Notes: generated from the letters alone by a model not told the origin. Shown: positions 1 through 8,858, numbered from the stretch's first letter. The stretch is 64,000 bases of DNA from Sphaerisporangium fuscum (GCF_018531465.1 NZ_JAHDTF010000009.1:1-64000); one strand, 5' to 3'. Numbers and translations: made by a program.

Positions 1-1280
1 GTGTCGCCGAGGCGGTGCGCCGGGCACGGGCCGCGCAGGCCGGCTGGGCCGGGGCCAACGCCGCCGAACGCGCCGCCGCGCTCACCGCGGCGGCCGCGGC
101 CGTCGCCGGAGCGGCGGACGAGCTCGCCGCGCTGGTCGTCCGCGAGGTCGGCAAGCCGGTGACCGAGGCCAAGGGCGAGGTCGCCCGGTCCGTCGCGATC
201 CTGCGCTACTACTCCCAGCAGGTCTTCGACCCGGTCGGCGCCGTGCACGAGCCGTCCGGCACCGGGCTCGCCTACACGCGCAGGCGCCCGCGGGGGGTCG
301 CCGGGCTGATCACCCCGTGGAACTTCCCGCTGGCCATCCCGCTGTGGAAGGCCGCTCCCGCCCTGGCGTTCGGGAATGCGGTCGTGCTGAAGCCGGCCCC
401 GCAGGCGCTCGGCAGCGCGCTGCGCCTGGCCGAGCTGCTCGGCCTGCCCGAGGACCTGTTCCAGGTCGTGCCGGGCGACGCCGAGGAGGGCTCGGCGCTG
501 GTGGAGGCCGCCGACGTCGTCTCCTTCACCGGATCGGCCGCCGTCGGCCGCAAGGTGAGCGTCGCCGCCGTCGGCCGCGGCACCCCCGTGCAGGCCGAGA
601 TGGGCGGGCAGAACGCCAGCATCGTGCTCGACGACGCCAACGTCGAGGCCGCCGCCGCGCAGATCGCCGCCGCCGCGTTCGGGTACGCCGGGCAGAAGTG
701 CACCGCCACCAAGCGCGTCATCGCCGTGGGCAACGGCGAGCAGGTCCGCGAGGCGCTGGTCGCCGCGGTCGCCAAGCTCGGTGTGGGCGACCCGTCCGAC
801 CCGGGCACCGCCGTGGGTCCGGTGATCGAGGAGACGGCCCGCGACCGGGTGGTGGCGGCGACCGTCGGGGGACGTGTGCTCACCGGCGGCGACGCCCTCG
901 ACCGGGCCGGCTGGTTCGCCGCCCCCACGCTCGTCGACGGCGTCCCGGACGGGCACGTCCTGGCCTGCGACGAGGTGTTCGGGCCGATCTGCCTGGTGCA
1001 GGACGCCGGCTCGGTGGACGAGGCGGTCGCCCTGGCCAACGGGGTGCGGTACGGCCTGGCCTCCGCGGTGTACACCCGCGACCTCGACCGCGCGCTGTCG
1101 GTGTCGGCGCGTCTGGAGTCGGGCCTGGTCAAGGTCAACACCCCGACCACGGGCGTCGACTTCTACATGCCGTTCGGCGGCGAGAAGGACTCCAGCTACG
1201 GCCCCCGCGAGCAGGGCAAGGCCGCCCAGGAGTTCTACACCTCCACCCACACCGTCGCCCTCGGCCTGTCCGGCAACTGA
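1..1280 (+). CDS. Aldehyde dehydrogenase, alpha-ketoglutarate semialdehyde dehydrogenase-like (5' truncated)
   Basis: The gene enters from outside the window; the frame is open from base 3, so only the first few dozen residues are missing from a family usually near 480 residues. Visible ALDH signatures are the cofactor-binding TPWNFPL segment, FTGSAAVGRKV, the general-base Glu in AEMGGQNAS (codon 597-599) and the catalytic Cys in AGQKCTATKR (codon 699-701). The AGQKCTAT context and the C-terminal PFGGEKDSSYGPREQG stretch resemble 2,5-dioxovalerate (alpha-ketoglutarate semialdehyde) dehydrogenases. These make 2-oxoglutarate at the end of the hydroxyproline and sugar-acid pathways. The downstream racemase-family and imine-reductase genes fit a hydroxyproline route. 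The exact substrate is inferred; a generic succinate-semialdehyde-type ALDH is the alternative. Confidence 0.85.
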   Translation, partial: VAEAVRRARAAQAGWAGANAAERAAALTAAAAAVAGAADELAALVVREVGKPVTEAKGEVARSVAILRYYSQQVFDPVGAVHEPSGTGLAYTRRRPRGVAGLITPWNFPLAIPLWKAAPALAFGNAVVLKPAPQALGSALRLAELLGLPEDLFQVVPGDAEEGSALVEAADVVSFTGSAAVGRKVSVAAVGRGTPVQAEMGGQNASIVLDDANVEAAAAQIAAAAFGYAGQKCTATKRVIAVGNGEQVREALVAAVAKLGVGDPSDPGTAVGPVIEETARDRVVAATVGGRVLTGGDALDRAGWFAAPTLVDGVPDGHVLACDEVFGPICLVQDAGSVDEAVALANGVRYGLASAVYTRDLDRALSVSARLESGLVKVNTPTTGVDFYMPFGGEKDSSYGPREQGKAAQEFYTSTHTVALGLSGN

Positions 1281-1300
1281 CCCGTCCACGCGGCCACATC

Positions 1301-1346
1301 GACCCGGCGCCGTCATCGGCGCCGGGTCCCGCCGTGGGCGGGTTTT
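1301..1346 (+). terminator. Double-hairpin intrinsic terminator after the aldehyde dehydrogenase
   Basis: A perfect 12-bp stem (1301-1312 with 1317-1328) closes on a TCAT loop. A second stem, CCCGCC/GGCGGG (1328-1333 with 1337-1342), follows at once and is followed by TTTT at 1343-1346. The two structures share one base, so they may be alternatives. This separates the dehydrogenase transcript from the importer operon. Confidence 0.8.
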
Positions 1347-1472
1347 CCGTTTCGCCGTTCTGCGCGGCTTTCCGGTCGTGACGGCAGGGACGGCTGAGGA
1401 GCGTGGTGCATTACGGGTTCTACCAGCGGGTTAACGGTCTGGTCTCGAAGCTTGACGCCCGCTTTTCGCGCG

Positions 1473-1488
1473 GTGTGCAATGTCACAC
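1473..1488. promoter_or_regulatory. Inverted repeat, candidate GntR operator upstream of the importer operon
   Basis: GTGTG-CAATGT-CACAC has perfect 5-bp arms and lies about 40 bp upstream of the substrate-binding protein start. A TTGACG hexamer sits at 1452-1457. Size and position suit the GntR/FCD regulator encoded at the end of this operon. The assignment is inferred; I saw no second copy near that regulator gene. Confidence 0.4.
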
Positions 1489-1527
1489 ACCATGCGGAGC
1501 CGGTGTTTTCGGTAGGAGAGATACAAG

Positions 1528-2700
1528 ATGGGCAAATCGCGCATAGCGGCGATCTGGTCAGCGGCCGCGGCCGTGACCATGCTGACGGCCGGCTGCGGCC
1601 AAGGCCTCCTCGGCGGTGGCGGCGGCTCGGACGCCTCGCAGGACAAGGGGCCCATCAGCCTCGGCATGCTCGTCCCCCAGTCGGGCAGCGAGGCGGCCAT
1701 CGGACCTTACATGAAGAACGCCGCCCAGCTGGCGGTGGACGAGATCAACGCCAAGGGGGGCGTGCTGGGCCGCAAGCTCGAGCTCAAGGTCGCCGACGAC
1801 GCGTGTGACGCGCAGACGGCCGTCGCCGGCGCCAACAAGCTCGTCACCGAGGGCGTCAAGATCTCGGTGGGCGGCTACTGCTCGGGCGCGACGCTGCCCA
1901 CCCTGCCGGTCTTCGGCAAGGCGAACATCCCCATGATCATCCCTGCGGCCAACTCGCAGGAACTCGTCGACCAGCACCTCAAGCACGTCTTCCTGATCAA
2001 CGGCACCGGCACGCAGCAGGCGTCGGCCGCCATGGCCTGGATGACCAAGCAGGGCGCCAAGAGCGTCGCGCTGGTGCACGACAACACCAGTTACTCCAAG
2101 GACATCGCCGTCCGCACCCAGCAGCTCCTCGACCAGGCCGGCGGCCCGGACACCGCGATCCTCGAGGCGGTCACGCCCAAGGAGAGCGACTACAGCGCGA
2201 ACATCCACAACATCTTGGCCAAGAAGCCCGACTTCGTCTACTGGACGGGTTACTTCCAGGAGGGCGGCCTCATCATCCGCCAGCTCCGCCAGGCCGGGTA
2301 CAAGGGCGCGATCATGGTGGGCGACGGCGCGGTCTCGGAGAAGCTCGCCCAGATCGCCGGCGGCGACACCGCCGAAGGCGTGTACGCCACGATGACCCAG
2401 ACCCCCGACACCCTCGAGGGCGCCCAGGGCTGGATCGACAGCTACAAGAAGAAGTTCAACGCCGACCCCGGCCCGTACTCCAACCAGGCCTACGACGCCG
2501 TCCGGCTCGCCGCCGAGGCCGTCAAGAACGCCGGGTCGACCGACGGCGCGAAGGTCATCTCCGCGCTGGAGGGCATCAACGGCTTCCAGATGTTCTCCGG
2601 CCCGCTGAAGTTCACCCCCGACCACACGCTCTCCAGCGGTGGCTTCCAGATCCTGGTCGTCAAGGGCGGGAAGTTCGTCCTGCAGGACTCGCTCAAGTGA
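1528..2700 (+). CDS. ABC transporter substrate-binding lipoprotein, branched-chain amino acid type
   Basis: A 390-residue Peripla_BP_6 family receptor that captures an amino-acid-like ligand outside the membrane and passes it to the permeases encoded just downstream. The N-terminus has a lipoprotein signal with lipobox LTAGC, so the mature protein should be anchored at Cys about residue 23. A GGAGAG ribosome binding site lies at suitable distance before the ATG. Typical LivJ-type features are LGMLVPQSGSEAAIGPYMKNA near the mature N-terminus and AVDEINAKGGVLGRKLEL after it. The neighbourhood suggests hydroxyproline or a related imino acid rather than leucine as ligand; that is inference. Confidence 0.9.
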   Translation: MGKSRIAAIWSAAAAVTMLTAGCGQGLLGGGGGSDASQDKGPISLGMLVPQSGSEAAIGPYMKNAAQLAVDEINAKGGVLGRKLELKVADDACDAQTAVAGANKLVTEGVKISVGGYCSGATLPTLPVFGKANIPMIIPAANSQELVDQHLKHVFLINGTGTQQASAAMAWMTKQGAKSVALVHDNTSYSKDIAVRTQQLLDQAGGPDTAILEAVTPKESDYSANIHNILAKKPDFVYWTGYFQEGGLIIRQLRQAGYKGAIMVGDGAVSEKLAQIAGGDTAEGVYATMTQTPDTLEGAQGWIDSYKKKFNADPGPYSNQAYDAVRLAAEAVKNAGSTDGAKVISALEGINGFQMFSGPLKFTPDHTLSSGGFQILVVKGGKFVLQDSLK

Positions 2701-2791
2701 CCTTGGGCACCGATCTTCCCCGGGCGGCCGGCGCCCGCGTCCCCCTCCGGCGGGTGGGCGCCGGCCCCTCCGGTTCCAAAGGAAACGTGAA

Positions 2792-3685
2792 ATGTCACAG
2801 CTGATCTGGAACGGCCTGTTCGTCGGCTCGTTCTACGCGCTGGTGGCGCTGGGCTACAGCATGGTCTACGGGATCATGAAGCTGCTCAACTTCGCCCACG
2901 GCGACATATACATGCTCGGCGCCTTCACCGGGTTCGCGGTCCTCGGTGCCGTCGGCGGCATCTCCCCGGGCATGGCGCTGCCCGTGCTCCTCGGGGTCCT
3001 CGTCGTGACGATGGCCGTCACCGGCATGTCCGGCGTCGTGCTCGAGCGCATCGCCTACCGCCCGCTGCGCCGGGCGCCGAGGCTCTCCCTGCTGATCACC
3101 GCGGTCGGCGCGTCCTTCGCACTGGAGTACGGCATGCGGGCGGTCGCCGGGCCGGACCCGCAGGTCTACCCGGTGCGGCTCGGCGGCACCTCGGTCCAGG
3201 TGCTGGGCGCCACGATCACGCTCCAGCAGGTCGCGCTCATCATCATCGCCGTCGCGCTCATGGTGGGCCTCAACCTGCTGGTCACCCGCACCCGCGAGGG
3301 CCGCGCGATGCGCGCCATCGCCCTCGACCCGCGCACCAGCGCGCTGATGGGCATCGACGTCAACGCCGTGATCTCCCGGACGTTCTTCCTCGGCTCGGCC
3401 CTCGCCGGCGCCGCCGGCGTCATGGCGGGCGCCTACTACGGGAAGATCGACTTCCTGATGGGCTTCCTCATCGGCCTCAAGGCGTTCACCTCGGCGGTCA
3501 TCGGCGGCATCGGCAACATCCCCGGCACCATGCTCGGCGGTCTGCTGCTCGGCCTGCTGGAGTCGTTCGGCACCTACTTCCTCGGCGGCGAGTGGCGTGA
3601 CGTCTTCGCCTTCGGCGTGCTGATCCTGTTCCTGTCCGTGCGGCCGACCGGCCTGCTCGGCGAGCGCGTGACGGAGCGCGTATGA
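2792..3685 (+). CDS. ABC transporter permease, LivH-type
   Basis: A 297-residue integral membrane permease of the branched-chain amino acid (HAAT) family with about eight hydrophobic segments. The N-terminal GSFYALVALGYSMVYGIMKL followed by NFAHGD is the hallmark of LivH proteins, and the C-terminus carries the usual IGGIGNIPG loop. The ATG at 2792 follows AAAGGAAAC and puts the conserved N-terminus in the expected place; a longer reading frame upstream adds unrelated sequence. Its stop overlaps the LivM start (ATGA), so the two permeases are probably made together. Confidence 0.93.
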   Translation: MSQLIWNGLFVGSFYALVALGYSMVYGIMKLLNFAHGDIYMLGAFTGFAVLGAVGGISPGMALPVLLGVLVVTMAVTGMSGVVLERIAYRPLRRAPRLSLLITAVGASFALEYGMRAVAGPDPQVYPVRLGGTSVQVLGATITLQQVALIIIAVALMVGLNLLVTRTREGRAMRAIALDPRTSALMGIDVNAVISRTFFLGSALAGAAGVMAGAYYGKIDFLMGFLIGLKAFTSAVIGGIGNIPGTMLGGLLLGLLESFGTYFLGGEWRDVFAFGVLILFLSVRPTGLLGERVTERV

Positions 3686-4659
3686 CGACGGCCAAGACCC
3701 GCGGGCGGGTCACGCCGCTCGGCCGCGCCACATCCCGGCTCCTCGAGAGCAAGTGGGCCCTCATCGGCCTGACCGTCGCGCTGCTCGCGCCGTTCGTGAT
3801 CGCCACGCCGTACGCGCTGTCGGTCATGACCATCGCCGCGATCTTCGTGATGCAGGCGTCCGGGCTGAACATGGTGGTCGGCTTCTGCGGCCTGCTCGAC
3901 CTCGGGTACGTCGCCTTCGTGGCCATCGGCGCCTACACCAGCGGCGTGCTGTCCACCCGGCTCGGGCTCCCGCTGATCGCCACCGTCCCCGCGGTCATCG
4001 TGGTCACCGTCATCGCGGGCATCGTGATCGGCGCCCCCACCCTGCGGCTGCGCAGCGACTACCTGGCCATCGTCACCCTGGGCTTCGGCGAGATCATCCG
4101 CATCACCGCCAACAACCTGGACGTCACCGGCGGCCCGTCGGGCATCTACGGCATCCCGAGCCTGATCAACGCGCAGAACTCCCAGCAGGGCGCCGTCCTG
4201 TTCTACTACGCGACCGTGATCATCGTCGCGCTGGCCGTGATCGGGTCCTCCCGGCTCGGGCGCTCCCGCCTCGGCCGGGCCTGGCGGTTCATCCGCGAGG
4301 ACGAGGACGCCGCCGAGGCCATGGGCGTGCACACCTACAAGGTCAAGCTCGCCGCCTACATCGCCGGCGCGGTCTGGGGCGGGCTCGCCGGGGTGCTGTT
4401 CGCCTCGCAGCTGACCGCCATATCGCCGGGCAGCTTCTCGTTCCTGCAGTCGGCGCTGGTGCTGATGGCCGTCGTGCTCGGCGGCATGGGCTCCACCCCC
4501 GGCGTCGTCATCGGCGCCATCGTGATCAGCCTCCTGCCGGAGGTGCTGCGCGACTTCGCCGACTACCGCTTCTTCGCCTTCGGCGTGCTGCTGATCATCG
4601 TCATGCTGGTCCGCCCGCAGGGCCTGTGGCCGCACCGATCCAGGGAGGCGAGCTCATGA
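3682..4659 (+). CDS. ABC transporter permease, LivM-type
   Basis: A 325-residue second permease of the HAAT-family importer. It has a basic cytosolic N-terminus, then about nine to ten hydrophobic segments. The family signature GFCGLLDLGYVAFVAIGAY, the SDYLAIVTLGFGEIIR stretch and the cytosolic loop with REDEDAAEAMGVHTYK, which contacts the ATPase, are all present. It overlaps LivH by four bases and the LivG ATPase start by four bases. Composition matches its neighbours, with no sign of damage. Confidence 0.93.
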   Translation: MTTAKTRGRVTPLGRATSRLLESKWALIGLTVALLAPFVIATPYALSVMTIAAIFVMQASGLNMVVGFCGLLDLGYVAFVAIGAYTSGVLSTRLGLPLIATVPAVIVVTVIAGIVIGAPTLRLRSDYLAIVTLGFGEIIRITANNLDVTGGPSGIYGIPSLINAQNSQQGAVLFYYATVIIVALAVIGSSRLGRSRLGRAWRFIREDEDAAEAMGVHTYKVKLAAYIAGAVWGGLAGVLFASQLTAISPGSFSFLQSALVLMAVVLGGMGSTPGVVIGAIVISLLPEVLRDFADYRFFAFGVLLIIVMLVRPQGLWPHRSREASS

Positions 4660-5471
4660 CGCTGCTGTCCGTCGAGGGCCTGCGGCTCTCCTTCGGCGGC
4701 CTGCTCGCCATCGACGGCCTGTCGTTCTCGGTCGGCGAGGCCGAGATCGTCTCGGTCATCGGGCCGAACGGCGCCGGGAAGACCTCCGCGTTCAACTGCG
4801 TGACCGGGTTCTACAAGCCCACCGCCGGGCGGATCTCGTTCAAGGGGCAGCCGATCAGCGGCATGCGCCCCTCGCGCATCGCCGGCCTCGGCGTCGCCCG
4901 GACCTTCCAGAACCTGCGGCTGTTCGGCGAGATGTCCGTGCTCGACAACGTCCGCGCCGGATCCCACCTGTGGCTCAGGCAGAGCTTCGTCGACGCGCTG
5001 CTGCACACCCCCCGCTACCGCCGCACCGAGCGCGAGTGCACCGAGCAGGCCCACCACTGGCTCGACTTCGTCGGGCTGCGCGGCGACCGGTACGGCGAGG
5101 CGCGGGCCCTGCCGTACGGCGAGCAGCGCCGGGTGGAGATCGCCCGCGCCCTGGCCCGCAAGCCCGACCTGCTGCTGCTGGACGAGCCGGCGGCCGGTCT
5201 CAACCACGGCGAGAAGGCCGAGATGCTCGACCTGATCCGCCGGATCCGCGACCTCGGCGTCGCCACCGTGCTGATCGAGCACGACATGGGCCTGGTCATG
5301 GAGGTGTCCGAGCGCGTGGTCGTGCTGAACTTCGGCAGGGAGATCGCCGACGGCCGTCCCGAGGACGTACGCCGCGACCCCGCCGTCATCGAGGCCTACC
5401 TCGGCCGGGACGACGACGAGGACGGGGATCCCACGGAGGAGACGAAGGGAGCCCGCGATGGCGGCGCTTGA
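4656..5471 (+). CDS. ABC transporter ATP-binding protein, LivG-type
   Basis: A 271-residue cytosolic ATPase powering the amino acid importer. Walker A is GPNGAGKTS near residue 37. The degenerate signature YGEQRRVEIARAL typical of LivG precedes Walker B LLLLDEPAAGLN. ATG 4656 overlaps the LivM stop by four bases and gives the expected N-terminus LLSVEGLRLSFGG. The C-terminus ends in an acidic stretch (DDDEDGDPTEE) and overlaps the next ATPase gene by 14 bases, consistent with tight translational coupling. Confidence 0.93.
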   Translation: MTLLSVEGLRLSFGGLLAIDGLSFSVGEAEIVSVIGPNGAGKTSAFNCVTGFYKPTAGRISFKGQPISGMRPSRIAGLGVARTFQNLRLFGEMSVLDNVRAGSHLWLRQSFVDALLHTPRYRRTERECTEQAHHWLDFVGLRGDRYGEARALPYGEQRRVEIARALARKPDLLLLDEPAAGLNHGEKAEMLDLIRRIRDLGVATVLIEHDMGLVMEVSERVVVLNFGREIADGRPEDVRRDPAVIEAYLGRDDDEDGDPTEETKGARDGGA

Positions 5472-6171
5472 GGTCGACGGGCTCGACGTCCACTACGGCG
5501 GCGTGCACGCCCTGCGGGGGCTCTCCCTGACCGTCGAGCCGGGGGAGATCGTCGCGCTGCTCGGCAACAACGGCGCCGGCAAGACCACCACCCTGTCGGC
5601 CGTCTCCGGACTGGTGCGGCCGAGCGCGGGGAAGGTCGTCTTCGACGGCACCGACGTCACCAAGGCCAAACCGGAGGCCATCGTCAAGGCCGGGCTGGTC
5701 CACGTCCCCGAGGGACGCCGGGTGTTCAGCACGCTCACCGTGCACGAGAACCTCCAGATCGGCGGGTACCTCGTGCGCGACCAGGCGGAGATCCGCAAGC
5801 GCATCGACCGGGTGTACTCCCTGATGCCGCGCCTGGCCGAGCGGCGCACCCAGCACGGCGGCACGCTGTCGGGCGGTGAGCAGCAGATGCTGGCCATCGG
5901 CCGCGCCCTGGTCACCGGGCCGCGCCTGCTGCTGCTGGACGAGCCGTCGATGGGCCTGGCGCCGCTGGTAGTGGCCTCGGTGATGGAACTGGTGCGCGAG
6001 GTGAACGCCGAGGGCGTCGCGGTGCTGCTGGTGGAGCAGAACGCCAAGGCCGCCCTGAAGATCGCGCACCGGGGCTACGTGATCGAGAACGGCGAGTGCG
6101 TGCTCGGCGGCACCGCCGCGGAGCTGCGCGGCGACTCGCGCGTGGTCGAGGCCTACCTCGGAGGGGTCTGA
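5458..6171 (+). CDS. ABC transporter ATP-binding protein, LivF-type
   Basis: A 237-residue second ATPase of the importer, the usual LivF length. It carries Walker A GNNGAGKTT, signature LSGGEQQMLAIGRAL and Walker B LLLLDEPSMGLAP, the SMGLAP variant being characteristic of LivF. It overlaps LivG by 14 bases and its stop shares one base with the start of the racemase-family gene (TGATG). The importer and the catabolic enzymes are therefore almost certainly one transcript. Confidence 0.93.
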   Translation: MAALEVDGLDVHYGGVHALRGLSLTVEPGEIVALLGNNGAGKTTTLSAVSGLVRPSAGKVVFDGTDVTKAKPEAIVKAGLVHVPEGRRVFSTLTVHENLQIGGYLVRDQAEIRKRIDRVYSLMPRLAERRTQHGGTLSGGEQQMLAIGRALVTGPRLLLLDEPSMGLAPLVVASVMELVREVNAEGVAVLLVEQNAKAALKIAHRGYVIENGECVLGGTAAELRGDSRVVEAYLGGV

Positions 6172-7163
6172 TGACCGTCCACGCGCAGGCGGAGATCAGC
6201 ACCGTCGACTACCACACCGGCGGGGAGCCGTTCCGGATCGTCACGGCGGGTGTCCCGGAGATCCCCGGCGACACCGTCCTGGCGCGCCGTGAGCACGCCT
6301 CGGCGCCGGAGGTCGACCGGGTGCGCCGCCTGCTGTGCCACGAGCCGCGTGGGCACGCCGACATGTACGGCTGCTTCCTGGTGCCGCCGGACGACGACGG
6401 CGCCCACCTGGGCGTGCTGTTCTGGCACAAGGACGGTTACTCCACCGCCTGCGGCCACGGCACCATCGCCCTCGGCGTCCACGCCGTGGAGTCGGGGCTG
6501 GTCGAGGCCGATCCCGACGGCGACACCGACGTCGTGGTGGACGTGCCCTCCGGCCGGGTGACCGCGCGCGTGCGCCGCCGCGCCGGGCTGATCGAGGCGG
6601 TGACGTTCAGGAACGTTCCCAGCTACGTGGTCGCCCGCGACGTCCCGGTCACCCTCGCCGGCCACGGCGAGGTCGCGGTGGACGTGGCGTACGGGGGCGC
6701 CTTGTACGCCTCGGTCCCGGCGGCGGCCTTCGGGCTCACGGTGGAGCCCGGGCATCTGACCGAGCTCATCGCCCTCGGCCGCTCCGTCAAGGCGTCGCTG
6801 GCCGGGCACCCGGCCGCCCGGCACCCCGAGGACGACCGGCTGTCGGGGATCTACGGCGTGATCTTCCACGACGAGCTCGGCCCCGCCCGGCAGCGCAACG
6901 TCACCGTCTTCGCCGACGGCGAGGTGGACCGCTCACCGTGCGGCTCGGGGACGGCCGCGCGGCTCGCCCTGCTGCACGCCGGCGGCTTCACCGGCGAGCT
7001 CACCCACGAGAGCATCGTCGGCAGCGTCTTCACCGCGCGGGTCGCCGGGACGCGCGGCGAGGCGATCATCCCGGAGATCACCGGGATGGCGTACCGCACG
7101 GGCGCGCACCGGTTCGTCCTGGACCCCCGCGATCCGCTGGGTACGGGGTTCACCCTGCGATGA
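6171..7163 (+). CDS. Proline racemase superfamily enzyme (hydroxyproline epimerase or 3-hydroxyproline dehydratase-like)
   Basis: A 330-residue cofactor-free enzyme of the proline racemase fold. The first active-site segment is DGYSTACGHGTIALG (Cys94) and the second is DRSPCGSGTAAR (Cys257). The overall wording (HTGGEPFRIV, EPRGHADMYG, HLGVLF) is closest, from memory, to the trans-3-hydroxy-L-proline dehydratase group that includes human L3HYPDH. Known dehydratases of that group have Thr at the second site; Cys at both sites is the arrangement of proline racemases and 4-hydroxyproline 2-epimerases. The substrate therefore stays open between 4-hydroxyproline epimerisation and 3-hydroxyproline dehydration. 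Coupling to the importer upstream and the imine reductase downstream supports imino-acid catabolism. Confidence 0.88.
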   Translation: MTVHAQAEISTVDYHTGGEPFRIVTAGVPEIPGDTVLARREHASAPEVDRVRRLLCHEPRGHADMYGCFLVPPDDDGAHLGVLFWHKDGYSTACGHGTIALGVHAVESGLVEADPDGDTDVVVDVPSGRVTARVRRRAGLIEAVTFRNVPSYVVARDVPVTLAGHGEVAVDVAYGGALYASVPAAAFGLTVEPGHLTELIALGRSVKASLAGHPAARHPEDDRLSGIYGVIFHDELGPARQRNVTVFADGEVDRSPCGSGTAARLALLHAGGFTGELTHESIVGSVFTARVAGTRGEAIIPEITGMAYRTGAHRFVLDPRDPLGTGFTLR

Positions 7164-8110
7164 GCGATCTGCCCTACATCGACGGGGACACCCTGCGGCG
7201 GCTGGTCCCGGTGGAGGACGCCGTGCGCGCGCTCGCCGGGGCGCTGCGGGGCGGCCTGGACCCCGAGGGCGGCACGCCGCGCCAGGTGGCCGGCGTGCCC
7301 GCCGGGCAACTGCTGCTCATGCCGGCCGCCCACGGCCGGTACGCCGGGGTCAAGGTCGTCAGCGTCGCCCCTGGCAATCCCGCCAGGGGCCTGCCGCGCA
7401 TCCAGGGCACCTACCTGCTGTTCGACGGTGGGACCCTCACGCCGGTGGCCGCCATGGACGGCGTCGCGCTGACCGCGCTGCGCACCCCGGCGGTCTCCGC
7501 GCTCGCCGCGGCGCACCTGGCGGGCCCGGACGCGCGCTCGCTGGCCGTGTTCGGCACCGGGCCGCAGGCGTGGGGCCATGTGGAGGCGCTGCGCGCCGTA
7601 CGCCCCGTGGAGCGGGTGACGGTCGTCGGCCGGGACCTCGGCCGCGCCCGGGGCCTCGCGGCCCGCAGCGCGGGCCTGGGCCTCACGGCGGAGGCGGTCT
7701 CGATGGGGGACGGGCGGGCGGTGGCCCGCGCCGTCGCGTCCGCCGACCTGATCGCGTGCTGCACCAGCGCCCGTGAGCCGCTGTTCCCCGGCGATCTGGT
7801 GGCCGATGGCGCTACCGTCGTCGTGGTCGGCTCGCACGAGCCCGACGCCCGCGAGATCGACGGCGACCTCGTGACCCGCGCCACCGTGGTCGTCGAGTCG
7901 CGCGCGGCCGCGCTGGCCGAGGCCGGCGATGTGATCATGCCCGTCCGGGCGGGCCTGATCGGCCCGGAGCACCTGGCCGGCGATCTCGCCGACCTGGTGA
8001 ACGGCGAGGTGAAGCCGGGCCCCGCACCCCGTGTGTTCAAGAGCGTGGGCATGGCCTGGGAGGATCTGATCGTTGCGGCCGCCGTCCACGAGGCGTGGGC
8101 GGGGCGATGA
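7160..8110 (+). CDS. Ornithine cyclodeaminase/mu-crystallin family protein, probable delta1-pyrroline-2-carboxylate reductase
   Basis: A 316-residue NAD(P)-dependent enzyme. The Rossmann glycine motif LAVFGTGPQAWGHVEAL is central, preceded by the substrate-domain TPRQVAG and GVKVVSVAPGNPARGLP stretches, and followed by CCTSAREPLF. Family members deaminate ornithine, make alanine, or reduce delta1-pyrroline-2-carboxylate to proline. Overlap by four bases (ATGA) with a racemase-family gene is the known arrangement of the pyrroline-2-carboxylate reductases that finish 3-hydroxyproline or D-proline breakdown. The assignment rests on context; true ornithine cyclodeaminase is less likely. Confidence 0.82.
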   Translation: MSDLPYIDGDTLRRLVPVEDAVRALAGALRGGLDPEGGTPRQVAGVPAGQLLLMPAAHGRYAGVKVVSVAPGNPARGLPRIQGTYLLFDGGTLTPVAAMDGVALTALRTPAVSALAAAHLAGPDARSLAVFGTGPQAWGHVEALRAVRPVERVTVVGRDLGRARGLAARSAGLGLTAEAVSMGDGRAVARAVASADLIACCTSAREPLFPGDLVADGATVVVVGSHEPDAREIDGDLVTRATVVVESRAAALAEAGDVIMPVRAGLIGPEHLAGDLADLVNGEVKPGPAPRVFKSVGMAWEDLIVAAAVHEAWAGR

Positions 8111-8174
8111 ACCCGGGGAGGGGATGCCTGCATGGGCAGCGGGTCCAAAGGGGTCCGGCGATGAAGGACGTGAC

Positions 8175-8849
8175 ATGAGCGAAGAGGGCAGGCTCGACCT
8201 GCCGGTCATGGCCGGGCGCCAAAGCCTGCGCGAGCAGGTGGCGCAGGCGCTGCGCGACGCCCTCGTCGCCGCCGAGATGCGCCCCGGCGTGGTCTACTCG
8301 GCCCCGGTGCTCGCCGCGCAGTTCGGCGTCTCCGCCACCCCGGTGCGCGAGGCGATGCTCGACCTCGCCAAGGAGGGCCTGGTCGAGGCCGTCCGCAACA
8401 AGGGGTTCCGGGTCACCGAGCTGTCGGAGCGCGACCTGGACGAGCTGACCGAGATACGGGCCCTGCTGGAGGTGCCGACCGTCGCCCGCCTGGCCGACTC
8501 CTCGCGGGCCGCCGACTTCGAGGCGCTGCGGCCGGTGGCCCAGGAGATCGTGACGGCCGCCGAACGCGGCGACCTGCTCGCCTACGTCAACGCCGACCTG
8601 CGCTTCCACGTGGAGCTGCTCGCGCTGTCCGGCAACGCCCACCTGGTCGAGATCGCCAGAGACCTGCGGTACCGCGCGCGGCTGTACGGGCTGAAGTCCA
8701 TGTCGGAGCGGGGCACCCTCGGCGACTCCGCCCGGGAGCACCTCGCCATCCTCGACGCGCTCATCGGGGGCGACGCGGAGGCCGCTCGCACGATCATGGA
8801 ACACCACATCCGGCACGTGCGCGGCATCTGGGCCGACCGGCCCGAATGA
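8175..8849 (+). CDS. GntR family transcriptional regulator, FCD type
   Basis: A 224-residue DNA-binding repressor. The N-terminal winged helix-turn-helix (about residues 15-80) includes AAQFGVSATPVREAMLDLAKEGLVE. The C-terminal FCD ligand domain has ELTEIRALLEVPTVARLA, then the metal-ligand-like residues in DLRFHVELLALSGNAHL and the closing MEHHIRHV. ATG 8175 is preceded by a GAAGGACGTGAC stretch; upstream in-frame extension adds nothing conserved. Position at the end of the catabolic operon suggests it senses the hydroxyproline-like substrate and acts at the inverted repeat at 1473-1488. Confidence 0.9.
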   Translation: MSEEGRLDLPVMAGRQSLREQVAQALRDALVAAEMRPGVVYSAPVLAAQFGVSATPVREAMLDLAKEGLVEAVRNKGFRVTELSERDLDELTEIRALLEVPTVARLADSSRAADFEALRPVAQEIVTAAERGDLLAYVNADLRFHVELLALSGNAHLVEIARDLRYRARLYGLKSMSERGTLGDSAREHLAILDALIGGDAEAARTIMEHHIRHVRGIWADRPE

Positions 8850-8858
8850 CACCCGGAG

